Source: Clostridiaceae bacterium (GTDB lineage: Bacteria > Bacillota > Clostridia > Oscillospirales > QAMX01). Taken from it: a stretch of DNA of 49,441 nt. The notes beneath the pieces were generated by a model, which saw only the letters and a list, made by a program, of their open reading frames with translations, ran no database searches and was not told the DNA's origin. Numbering within the stretch: the first letter of the stretch is position 1; every line of letters starts with the position of its first letter. Where the stretch lies: positions 1-49,441 of the forward strand of contig JAHAYX010000044.1 in assembly GCA_018384365.1 (NCBI GenBank). Direction: 5' to 3'. Of this stretch, positions 41,998 through 49,302 are shown piece by piece. The position numbers and the translations under genes were made by a program.

Positions 41998-43722
41998 ATG
42001 TTTTTTACAAAATATGCCGATCTTTCGGCGGAATATATCCTCTCGGCGCTTGGCGCCCTGCCCTGCCCGTCGAGCGTCAGCCCGCTCTTTGCGGGCCTCG
42101 CGGGTGACGGACTGACCGCGCACTTCGACAGCGGCGTGACGCTGACGCTTGCTGCATCTGACGAAACAACGCTGACCATTCAGGAAAACGATGGTGCCCC
42201 GATCACCGCGGCATACAAGGCGATGAAGCTGCGGGAAGCACTATTGCTGCACGTGATGATCCCGGGCGCCCTGCGCGGCTGGAACCTTGTAATTGACACA
42301 AAGACCCGCGCAGCCACCGCATTTGAGATCTGGTTCGGCGGCGATGCCCCCATCCCCTTCCGTGAGATGCAGCGCGAGATCCATCGCGGCTACATCACCT
42401 GTGCAAAAAGTGCAGAACCTGTTGCCTTGCGCCAGCTGCCAACGAACCGCCTCGAAAACAAGGGGATTTACTGGAAGGACGACTGCGGCTGCGAAGAACT
42501 GGACTTTTATCCCAGTGTCTGCTGCGCCAGCTTTGTGGAGCTGAACCGTCCGCGCGGCGGTTTGACCATCGTAAATCCTGCAGATTATCTGAAAATCAGC
42601 GATAATCTCTATATTTTCTCGCGCACGGAGTGCGAATTCTCCGGTACCTTCGTGCTGGAGGTTCTTGATCTCTATAAGGTCGAGAAAATCGGCCTGCGCA
42701 TCGGGTTTGATGAAAAGGATGTTTTGGACTATCGCATGTACAAGGCATGCGGAAAGATCACCGGACAAGGTGCAACACTGGAGAAGCTGAATGATTATGG
42801 CGAAGCGCCGTTTGCCGAGCGTATGGCTGCCATGCCGAAGAAAAAAGGCATGCGCATGGTCTATCGTCCCAGCCAGCTGCATCCGCCGCGCGGTCTGACA
42901 ATCGAGGACGTGCGCGAAATGGTCAGCAAGAACGGCGCTCACACCTTCGACCTGGCCGGCGGCTTTGAAGGCGAACATCCGAACCTGATGGAACTGACGG
43001 AATTAATGGTCGGCAAGGAATTCACGGTTCGCTTTGACGAAGGCACTGCTTGGGAGTATCGCGTGCGCTCCAAAACGGAGCTTGCATGGCGCGTTCCGGG
43101 CGAGGAGACATGGCACGAAGAGATGTATCACGGCTTCGAGATTGCAGATGAGCTCGTTGCCTTCAGCCATTTCCATACGGGCGATCCCTATATGCGCTGC
43201 GTCTGCATCTGCATCGACTTCAAAAATCGCCTGTCCACCTGCGTTGACGCCTGGCTGGGCAACTCCTTCGCACCGTATCAGGCCGCGCACCGCGCGATCT
43301 TCGGCGTGCTGGAAATGGACGGTGTTGAGCCGCCGCGCCGTCAGCGTCAGGGCTTCACCACCGACCTGGTCGGCAAGATGATTGCATGGAACTATAATTC
43401 GAGCGTCTCGTCCATGCACGTCTATTCTTCGCCGCACAGCTACAGCTGGACAATCTATTCCGAATCCGGCGCCGGCGGCCCGATGTGGAGTTCCCCGTGC
43501 CTCTACGTCAAACTGCGTGAAGACGCCTACCTCATGAGCTGGACCGAGGACGGCAACAACGGTTCACAGGGCATCCTGATCTATAATCCGAATCTGATGC
43601 ACGACGCCGGTTTCTTCTATCAGTTTGAAACCGACTATATCAAGCTGCATTCCTTCGGCGCCTATGCGCGCAAGATCGGGGAGCTGGATATTCTGCCGTA
43701 TTTTGAGAACAAGAACAGATAA
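41998..43722 (+). CDS. MoaF-like (lipocalin-type) protein with a repeated domain
   Basis: This 574-residue protein is poorly characterised. A segment near residues 335-415 (VGKEFTVRFDEGTAWEYRV, TELAWR, YHGFEIADEL) resembles MoaF-type beta-barrel domains. A comparable pattern occurs near the N-terminus (LTAHFDSGVTLTLAASDE), suggesting two related halves. MoaF was named from an enteric regulatory operon and its chemistry is unsettled; the name does not imply molybdenum cofactor synthesis here. There is no membrane segment. It is the second gene of the operon with the MGH1-like hydrolase. A role in binding or transforming the aglycone or sugar released by its partner is inference. Its 3' end overlaps the antisense recombinase frame by 83 bases. 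Confidence 0.65.
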   Translation: MFFTKYADLSAEYILSALGALPCPSSVSPLFAGLAGDGLTAHFDSGVTLTLAASDETTLTIQENDGAPITAAYKAMKLREALLLHVMIPGALRGWNLVIDTKTRAATAFEIWFGGDAPIPFREMQREIHRGYITCAKSAEPVALRQLPTNRLENKGIYWKDDCGCEELDFYPSVCCASFVELNRPRGGLTIVNPADYLKISDNLYIFSRTECEFSGTFVLEVLDLYKVEKIGLRIGFDEKDVLDYRMYKACGKITGQGATLEKLNDYGEAPFAERMAAMPKKKGMRMVYRPSQLHPPRGLTIEDVREMVSKNGAHTFDLAGGFEGEHPNLMELTELMVGKEFTVRFDEGTAWEYRVRSKTELAWRVPGEETWHEEMYHGFEIADELVAFSHFHTGDPYMRCVCICIDFKNRLSTCVDAWLGNSFAPYQAAHRAIFGVLEMDGVEPPRRQRQGFTTDLVGKMIAWNYNSSVSSMHVYSSPHSYSWTIYSESGAGGPMWSSPCLYVKLREDAYLMSWTEDGNNGSQGILIYNPNLMHDAGFFYQFETDYIKLHSFGAYARKIGELDILPYFENKNR

Positions 43723-45382
43723 AAAAGAAGAACGCGCATCTGACCCATATCGTTGAGTTGGAAATATAAAAAAACACGCCCGTACACAAGTCAAAAGTGT
43801 ACGGGCGCTTTTTTTGACACGTGACGCGAACCTCTGCGGCAAAACCGCCTTTGAAAAAGTAGGTGTTCGTATAGTGTCTGTTTGGTGGAGCGTCCGCAAC
43901 CACAGACGAACACTCCGCCAAATCAGAGTTTTGAGAGTCAAAGTAGTCATCCATCTCATCCAGCATGATGTCATCAATCTCAACAGCTTGTCCGCTGCCG
44001 TTGAGGATCAGTCTGAACTTGTCATCATAGAGATAGATTTTATTCAGGAAGATGTTGATGACGGCACGACGGTTAAGCGGATCATTGAAGTTGCTCTTTT
44101 GAAGAACGGAGAGAAAGTGCGTGACCTCCTGCGCTGAGATGATGCGCTCCTTCTTGCTTTCAAGAGCGAGCTGCGCCTCCAGCTCCGCCTTTTCTTCCTG
44201 CCGCTTGTTGATGCGTTCCATGATCGTATCAACACCCTGGCCCTTTTCCAGAGCCTGCCACAGGTTCTCGATGGCAGCGTCTGTTTCCTGAATCGTAGCC
44301 TTGATACGCTTCACGGCGGAGCTGTCATATTCGTTCTTGAATACAGCCTCGATCGCCTCAGCAATTCTCTGGATATTGCTGTCCGTCAGCATCTGCCGGC
44401 AAGCCGCAACGACCATATCCTCAATTCGCGTCTTATCAACAACCTTCTTCTGGCACAGGTGCTTCTTGGCATTCTTGCAGGCATAGTTGTGATACGCCTT
44501 GCCGGATTTGCCGGTACCGCCATAGCCGGTCATCATTTCGCGGCAGTAACCGCAGAACAGCTTGGTGGTCAGCAGATATTCTTCCTTGCCTCGGCTTCTT
44601 GCCGGGGCAGCTTTGTTTTTGTCCAGCATTTTCTGTACCCGCTCAAAGACGTCATCGCTGACAATGCGCGGCATACCACCCGGCGTTTCTTCGCCCTTAT
44701 AGAGATAAGTACCGATATAGCGTTTGTTCCGCAAAAGCCGGTGCAGGCTGTTCTTATTGAAGTCACGTCCGAGAGAGGTTTTGATCTGCCGTGCGTTCAA
44801 ATCTTTGATGATATCCGCAACGGTTTCGCCTCTGCCGTAACGCTCAAAGATCTCACGAACAATGACTGCTTCATCTTCGTCAACATAGAAGGTGTGATCC
44901 GGAGCAACCTTGAAACCAAGACCAGGTTTGCTGCCGTTGGACAAACATTTCTGTGCGTTGATTGCCATGCCGCGATGAATCTTCTGCGACAGTTCGGCGG
45001 AGTAGTATTCTGCCATACTCTCCAGGATGCCTTCGACCAAGATACCGGATGCATCGTCGGAGATATTTTCTCTTGCAGAGATCACACGGACACCGTTCTT
45101 CTTGGGCTTGGCCTTATTGATGGCGCTGTCATAGCGGTTTCGAGCAAAGCGATCAAGCTGATAGACAAGAACTGCATCAAAAGTATGGCGGTCGCTGTCC
45201 GCAATCATTCGCTGAAACTCGGCACGGTTATCATTGGTGCCGCTCTGGGCGCGGTCAATGTACTCGTCAATAACAGTGTATCCATTATCTGCGGCGAATT
45301 TATAGCAGGTCTTGAGCTGGCCTTCAATGGATTGCTCCCGCTGGCTATGGCTGGAGAAGCGGGCGTAGATGACAGCGTTCAT
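43640..45382 (-). CDS. Large serine recombinase (integrase)
   Basis: This 580-residue frame encodes the enzyme that integrates and excises the element. The N-terminal resolvase domain begins NAVIYARFSS with catalytic Ser10 and has YQLDRFARNRYD. The recombinase domain follows (GFKVAPDH to RLLRNKRYIGTYLYKG). A zinc-ribbon domain comes next (CGYCREMMTGY, CKNAKKHLC). A coiled-coil with many Glu/Lys is near residues 350-420. The genuine protein probably ends around GGFAAEVRV or in the following KKRPYTFDLC; the last 60 or so residues read through a terminator hairpin into antisense of the MoaF-like gene and look non-native. The start overlaps the XRE stop by 4 bases. Confidence 0.93.
   Translation of the reverse strand: MNAVIYARFSSHSQREQSIEGQLKTCYKFAADNGYTVIDEYIDRAQSGTNDNRAEFQRMIADSDRHTFDAVLVYQLDRFARNRYDSAINKAKPKKNGVRVISARENISDDASGILVEGILESMAEYYSAELSQKIHRGMAINAQKCLSNGSKPGLGFKVAPDHTFYVDEDEAVIVREIFERYGRGETVADIIKDLNARQIKTSLGRDFNKNSLHRLLRNKRYIGTYLYKGEETPGGMPRIVSDDVFERVQKMLDKNKAAPARSRGKEEYLLTTKLFCGYCREMMTGYGGTGKSGKAYHNYACKNAKKHLCQKKVVDKTRIEDMVVAACRQMLTDSNIQRIAEAIEAVFKNEYDSSAVKRIKATIQETDAAIENLWQALEKGQGVDTIMERINKRQEEKAELEAQLALESKKERIISAQEVTHFLSVLQKSNFNDPLNRRAVINIFLNKIYLYDDKFRLILNGSGQAVEIDDIMLDEMDDYFDSQNSDLAECSSVVADAPPNRHYTNTYFFKGGFAAEVRVTCQKKRPYTFDLCTGVFFYISNSTIWVRCAFFFFICSCSQNTAEYPAPRSCAHRRRRNAA
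43777..43815. terminator. Bidirectional terminator between the MoaF-like gene and the recombinase
   Basis: An 11-bp perfect stem (43777-43787 with 43797-43807) has T-runs on both strands (CTTTTTTT plus, GTGTTTTTTT minus). On the minus strand it lies within the open recombinase frame. Confidence 0.88.
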
Positions 45383-45735
45383 TCTTCATCCACCTCCCCG
45401 AGCAGCTGAACAAGGGTCTGCTTCAATTTGGCATTCATGGGAGATTTGGGATCAAAACACATTTCCACAAAGTTGGCCATGTCGGCAGGATAACCGTTTT
45501 TTGGCTTGTACTCATACAGCTTGCCCTGCGGATTGTCGGTGCGGCCAAAGATGTAATCGAGCGACACATCAAAGTAATCCGCAATCCTCACAAGCAGCTC
45601 CAGCGGCGGCGATGCCTCTCCCTTTTCGTAGCGAACGACACTGGATTGACCCAGATCGAATATCTGAGCGAATTTCATTTGCGAGTAATTCATACTCTCA
45701 CGCAGCGCACGAATTCGCTCTCCACATACATTCAT
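45379..45735 (-). CDS. XRE-family regulator of the integrative element
   Basis: This 118-residue protein has a Cro/C1 helix-turn-helix at the N-terminus (YSQMKFAQIFDLGQSSVVRYE) followed by the PPLELLVRIADYFDVSLDYIFG dimerisation pattern, and a helical tail. It overlaps the recombinase start by 4 bases (ATGA), so it is translationally coupled and probably controls excision. AGGAGG precedes the ATG. Confidence 0.92.
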   Translation of the reverse strand: MNVCGERIRALRESMNYSQMKFAQIFDLGQSSVVRYEKGEASPPLELLVRIADYFDVSLDYIFGRTDNPQGKLYEYKPKNGYPADMANFVEMCFDPKSPMNAKLKQTLVQLLGEVDEE

Positions 45736-45758
45736 GGCAACACCTCCTCGCTGAAGAT

Positions 45759-45787
45759 ATTATACGCCAATATCAGGATAATTTCAA
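45759..45787 (-). promoter_or_regulatory. Promoter of the XRE-recombinase operon
   Basis: TTGAAA (45787-45782) and TATAAT (45764-45759) on the minus strand have a 17-base spacer. A GGAT/ATCC repeat overlaps the -35 box and may be the regulator's operator. Confidence 0.85.
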
Positions 45788-45817
45788 TCCTAAATCAACA
45801 TAATCTCGTGACAAAGA

Positions 45818-46738
45818 TTAGTCATGCAGCATCTCTAGCCAATATGTAATGGTATTTGGCAAAATTTTGGAGTTGTTTTTCATAAAGCTTTCCAGTTCTT
45901 CTCTGCTGATGCACAGAATTTGCGAATGTGTTTTCTGTCCATAATCTTCAGATGTCGTAAACAGAAACACTTTGTCTTCGGCATTTGCCAATGAGGAAAT
46001 ATAGTCCTCTACATGAAGCGCTACGTTTCTCTTAACTTGCGGATAAGCAAGATGTGATCCGTCCCGATATGTAAGCACAGCTTCAAATTTTGCTGTACTC
46101 AATTTCAGTGTCGAAGAATAAATATAATACCCTTTGCTTTGGAGATATAAGAACACCAGGCATTCCAGTTCTTCGGAGCCGATCATGTTCCAAAATGCAC
46201 TCATATCCAACGCAGGCAATTCGTACTTTTCGTCCTGCGGTTCGGAGAAGGTATTCCAAATCATTTTGCTGATTTCATCTACTTCATAGACATGCTGTGC
46301 GGATCTGCTGGCACAGAAGCTGTTTACAACTTTACCGGGTACTCTTTCTTCCTTCCCAATTTTAACCCATTTGGCAGATACAAAATTTCCGATATCGTGC
46401 CGTCGGTGCTCATCGGTGACAACCCTATCTTTCCAAAGCAGGTCACCAACTCTGCACAAATAATATTCTGAGGCATCGCCGCCTACTCTCGTCCAAACCA
46501 AATCTCCCGGTTTCATTTCTCGAATTGCGTTGACTGCCCGCAAAGCGCTGGACTCGCCGCCTTTGTATGCCTCGATGGCGTAGACTTCATTTCTGAGCGT
46601 TGCATAATCGTCGGTATGACCTTCGACCAAATACCAGCCGACGCCGATGATCTGATTACTTTTGCAGAACTCCAAAAGGTCTTTGTAGGAAATCCCTTTG
46701 GCGCTATCAGGTTTTAATTGCACTCGCCATGTTGCCAT
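45818..46738 (-). CDS. PUA-like/EVE-type N-terminus with nuclease-like C-terminus
   Basis: This 306-residue protein is not firmly identified. The N-terminal 110 residues show a PUA/EVE-like fold pattern (IIGVGWYLVEG, IREMKPGDLVWTRV, YLCRVGD), seen in the sensor parts of modification-dependent restriction proteins. The C-terminal part (ELECLVFLYLQSKGYYIYSS, then KFEAVLTYRDGSHLAYPQVKRN) fits a restriction-endonuclease-like PD-(D/E)XK core with an E...QxK active site (Glu, then Gln-Val-Lys). It starts 16 bases after the MBL-fold gene. A role in defence against foreign DNA is plausible for cargo of an integrative element; Mrr-type enzymes are the nearest idea. Confidence 0.6.
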   Translation of the reverse strand: MATWRVQLKPDSAKGISYKDLLEFCKSNQIIGVGWYLVEGHTDDYATLRNEVYAIEAYKGGESSALRAVNAIREMKPGDLVWTRVGGDASEYYLCRVGDLLWKDRVVTDEHRRHDIGNFVSAKWVKIGKEERVPGKVVNSFCASRSAQHVYEVDEISKMIWNTFSEPQDEKYELPALDMSAFWNMIGSEELECLVFLYLQSKGYYIYSSTLKLSTAKFEAVLTYRDGSHLAYPQVKRNVALHVEDYISSLANAEDKVFLFTTSEDYGQKTHSQILCISREELESFMKNNSKILPNTITYWLEMLHD

Positions 46739-46753
46739 ATTATTCGCCCCTTT

Positions 46754-47902
46754 TTACTTTGATTCTTCAGCAAACCAACCTGCGTTTTCCGTATGAATCG
46801 GAATGATTTCGGTAGGCTGAACTTTCTCAATCAGCGCTCGAATTGTATCAGGATCGGCATGACCGCTCGTGTGGAGAGAAACCACTTTAAGTCCCATTTC
46901 CTCACACTCCGCGATGAAGCGGCTCATTGCCGGCTGCTGCTGATATCCGCTCCACATGGAGTACACGAGCAAGCCGCCTTCAAAGCTCATCAGTTTTGCC
47001 AAGCCTTTCAGATACCGCAGCATGGAACTGCGAACGCACATGACGAATGGTGTTTTTGCCATCCGTTCTTTCCCCATGCGCCGGTATTTCACTAAAGCAT
47101 CATGTCTTTGGGGATCAGTGAGAAAAGCATACACATCATCGAATGACGGATTAGGGATCCTGCCGCCGATAGCAGATGTGACATCAGCCATATAGACTTC
47201 CTGCAGAAACACCCGGCCGCTCCGTTTGGCGGCTCGGTACATGGTAACAATCCTGTCTATGTTAGTGGAGGACTGGAGCACGAAAATCGGACCGGTTGCT
47301 CTTCTGAACTCTATGACGGCCTGTTCTTCAAGATCAGACTCCTTAAGCGGTAATTGAGTTTTTCTTGAAAGAGTCGTTCCTTCGCAAATCAGCTTGTCCA
47401 CCTTGTCGGGCAAAGCGCCGAGCAGTCGATCGAAAGACTTTCTGCCATTGGAGCGAAAGTCCCCGGTATAGAGAATCTTTTCACCGTCTGCTTCGCACAG
47501 GAGCATATAACTGTCAAAAGCGGAATGATCACAGAGGAACGGTGTGACGGTGATGTTTCCAACCACAATTGGCTGCAGATGGCGAAGGAAGCCGCTGGGT
47601 GTGATAGATTCAAGTCCCTTATAATCATCTGCTGCTTTGACAATGCGATAACTTGCCTCCCCGATATACAAAGGGATTCTGTTGTCAATGTAGTAAGCCA
47701 ATCCAAGGTGATCACCATGATAATGGGAAATGAACACAGCATCAAAAGATGGATTATCAAACAATCCATCAATTTCCGGCAATGTCACTTCTTTCTGATC
47801 CAGTTCAAGGCCAACATCAAGAAGTATCCTTGTGTTTTCGGCAGTAACTTCGATGATATTGCCGCCGATTTGATTCTGACCGCGATGGATGATTACGTTC
47901 AT
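46754..47902 (-). CDS. MBL-fold hydrolase, RNase J/CPSF-like
   Basis: This 382-residue metallo-beta-lactamase-fold protein has the zinc-binding signature SHYHGDH (His60, His62, Asp64, His65), a later His in LCDHSAFDS, and Asp in LYTGDFRSNGR. The C-terminal part has the RNA-processing motifs LLVYSMWSGYQQ, TSGHADPDTIRAL and IIPIHTENAGWF, as in RNase J and related nucleases. It is shorter than housekeeping RNase J, lacking the C-terminal domain. It starts right after the end of the gene at 47907, with its ribosome binding site GAGGGG inside that gene's last codons. The pair with the nuclease-like gene suggests an operon acting on nucleic acid. Confidence 0.85.
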   Translation of the reverse strand: MNVIIHRGQNQIGGNIIEVTAENTRILLDVGLELDQKEVTLPEIDGLFDNPSFDAVFISHYHGDHLGLAYYIDNRIPLYIGEASYRIVKAADDYKGLESITPSGFLRHLQPIVVGNITVTPFLCDHSAFDSYMLLCEADGEKILYTGDFRSNGRKSFDRLLGALPDKVDKLICEGTTLSRKTQLPLKESDLEEQAVIEFRRATGPIFVLQSSTNIDRIVTMYRAAKRSGRVFLQEVYMADVTSAIGGRIPNPSFDDVYAFLTDPQRHDALVKYRRMGKERMAKTPFVMCVRSSMLRYLKGLAKLMSFEGGLLVYSMWSGYQQQPAMSRFIAECEEMGLKVVSLHTSGHADPDTIRALIEKVQPTEIIPIHTENAGWFAEESK

Positions 47903-47906
47903 CAGC

Positions 47907-48599
47907 TTATCCCCTCAGAACTTCTTCAATTTCCTTGGAGATCGAAGGGAGAATCGCAACAAAGTATTGAATAATCTCATCACGCGAATCTGCGTGGACA
48001 GTTTTGTTGTTAAGCCAGAAACCGCAAGTGTTATCCAAATAGGTAAAGCCATATGTCTGCGTGGAGTACCATTCCTGCATGCGCTCAACAAACTTGCTTC
48101 GGTCTGTCTTATCGGCAGGATAGATGTTTACGCTCAGAGAGGATTCCTTGTTCTGCAGGCTGGTAGCAACTTTGAACTCAAAGTTCACATTGCCAAATGG
48201 AGTCTGAATTGTACGCCAGCCGCCGGCGAAATGTTTCTTCCATTCGGGGTTATTGTTGGTTCGTGTCTGATAAATTTTCAGAGGCCCATTGTTGTAAGAT
48301 CCCTGTACAGCTACAAGGATATCCTTAATGATATCGCGGTTATAGTAGCGGTAGTGGCTTTCCAGATTGGTGTCTGTGGTGGATGCAGTAGAAGTATTGG
48401 CAGTGATCGTGGAGAAGCGGAGAATGTTGATGAAGGAGCTGACTTCCGCTTCGGTGAGCTGACCATCACCATCCTGATCGAGTACACTCATAAACACTGT
48501 CATAAAGTCTACGGCATTGATAATATCGATATGGGTACACGTCGATTGAGCTTCAAAACAGGAGTGCGTATTCCTATTGTGAGTGAGAGAAATCGACAA
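47907..48599 (-). CDS. Unknown protein with an EF-hand-type motif, start uncertain
   Basis: I do not recognise this protein. The frame is open from TTG 48599; the first ATG in a plausible context is 48503. Neither has a good ribosome binding site, and the first 30 residues from 48599 look non-coding, so the gene may have lost its N-terminus. The loop DQDGDGQLTEAE fits the EF-hand calcium-binding consensus at every ligand position. The rest is a mixed alpha/beta domain with WRTIQTPFGNVNFEF and WLNNKTVHADSRDEI, ending in a helical tail. It directly precedes the MBL-fold gene and is translationally coupled to it. In-frame upstream codons are interrupted by a TGA near 48,620. Confidence 0.5.
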   Translation of the reverse strand: MSISLTHNRNTHSCFEAQSTCTHIDIINAVDFMTVFMSVLDQDGDGQLTEAEVSSFINILRFSTITANTSTASTTDTNLESHYRYYNRDIIKDILVAVQGSYNNGPLKIYQTRTNNNPEWKKHFAGGWRTIQTPFGNVNFEFKVATSLQNKESSLSVNIYPADKTDRSKFVERMQEWYSTQTYGFTYLDNTCGFWLNNKTVHADSRDEIIQYFVAILPSISKEIEEVLRG

Positions 48600-48836
48600 A
48601 AAAGAATGTGCCGAGATTCAGCGCGCCGTCAATATGTAAGCGCATCTCGTATTACTGTTTTGAAATACAAAAGTCATTCCTTTCGCTTCGGTCACACCGG
48701 AAAAGAAGAGAAGGATTCTATCAGTAATTGTTTTATCTTTATTTTGTTGTATCTATATTTAATTGCGTTGGATTGTCCTACATAGGAAAACCCAACATAG
48801 GGTTTCCCAATCTTGGATAACTCCATTCTGGTGATA
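48600..48836. other. Intergenic stretch with no supported gene
   Basis: This AT-rich region upstream of the EF-hand-motif gene contains short inverted repeats near 48,784-48,806 (AAACCC...GGGTTT). I see no reading frame with a ribosome binding site. It may hold the lost 5' end of the gene at 47907. Confidence 0.5.
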
Positions 48837-48870
48837 CAAAAGACCCTCCTCAATGTGCTTGAGACGGGTC
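48837..48870 (-). terminator. Terminator of the DUF6061-like gene
   Basis: On the minus strand GACCC...GGGTC encloses CTCAA...TTGAG (48870-48842), followed by TTTTG. Confidence 0.75.
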
Positions 48871-48877
48871 AATGATG

Positions 48878-49123
48878 TTAGTCCAACGGCCTATACTCTG
48901 TAACGGCCTTCAGATACGCTTCTGGATCGCCGTTCAGTACCAAATCCGCATATGCGACCGGGTCATTGTAAATCAGATAATCCAGCTCCGACCGTTCGTA
49001 CATATTGCGAGCTACTTCATTCTCCACTGCGGTGGTATCGATGGAGTACATGCTCCCATCTGAGTACCGCAACTCCACGCACCCGGTATCCATATTGAAC
49101 GCACAGCTTAGTAGTTTTTTCAT
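48878..49123 (-). CDS. DUF6061-like small protein
   Basis: This 81-residue protein is common in clostridial integrative elements. It begins MKKLLSCAFNMDTGCVEL and contains the conserved ELDYLIYNDPVAYADLVLNG and a C-terminal AVTEYRPLD. Its function is unknown. AGGAGG precedes the ATG. It is divergent from the strong promoter at 49161, and its presence supports the mobile-element call. Confidence 0.85.
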   Translation of the reverse strand: MKKLLSCAFNMDTGCVELRYSDGSMYSIDTTAVENEVARNMYERSELDYLIYNDPVAYADLVLNGDPEAYLKAVTEYRPLD

Positions 49124-49160
49124 GAGTATATCCTCCTATTTTTAGTGGTGATTTGAAGCC

Positions 49161-49189
49161 TTGACAGGCATTTTGAAAGTCCGTATAAT
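49161..49189 (+). promoter_or_regulatory. Consensus promoter of the element's plus-strand operon
   Basis: TTGACA (49161-49166) and TATAAT (49184-49189) with a 17-base spacer match consensus at every position. Confidence 0.92.
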
Positions 49190-49219
49190 ATTTTCACAAC
49201 CAAAGACTGCTAAGACACC

Positions 49220-49250
49220 ACGCAGATACTTGACCGGTATCTGCGTTTTC
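49220..49250 (+). terminator. Leader terminator/attenuator hairpin
   Basis: A 10-bp perfect stem (49220-49229 with 49237-49246) is followed by TTTTC. It lies about 25 bases after the predicted transcription start and 53 bases before the next ATG, so it can act as an attenuator in the leader. Confidence 0.75.
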
Positions 49251-49302
49251 TTATCCCTTTGCTGACAGTATCGGCAAAATCAAATATCGAAGGAGGAGCC
49301 CA

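Noticed and set aside
44459-45409. A 316-codon plus-strand frame opposite the recombinase
   Set aside because: It is a shadow of the recombinase, with no start signal.
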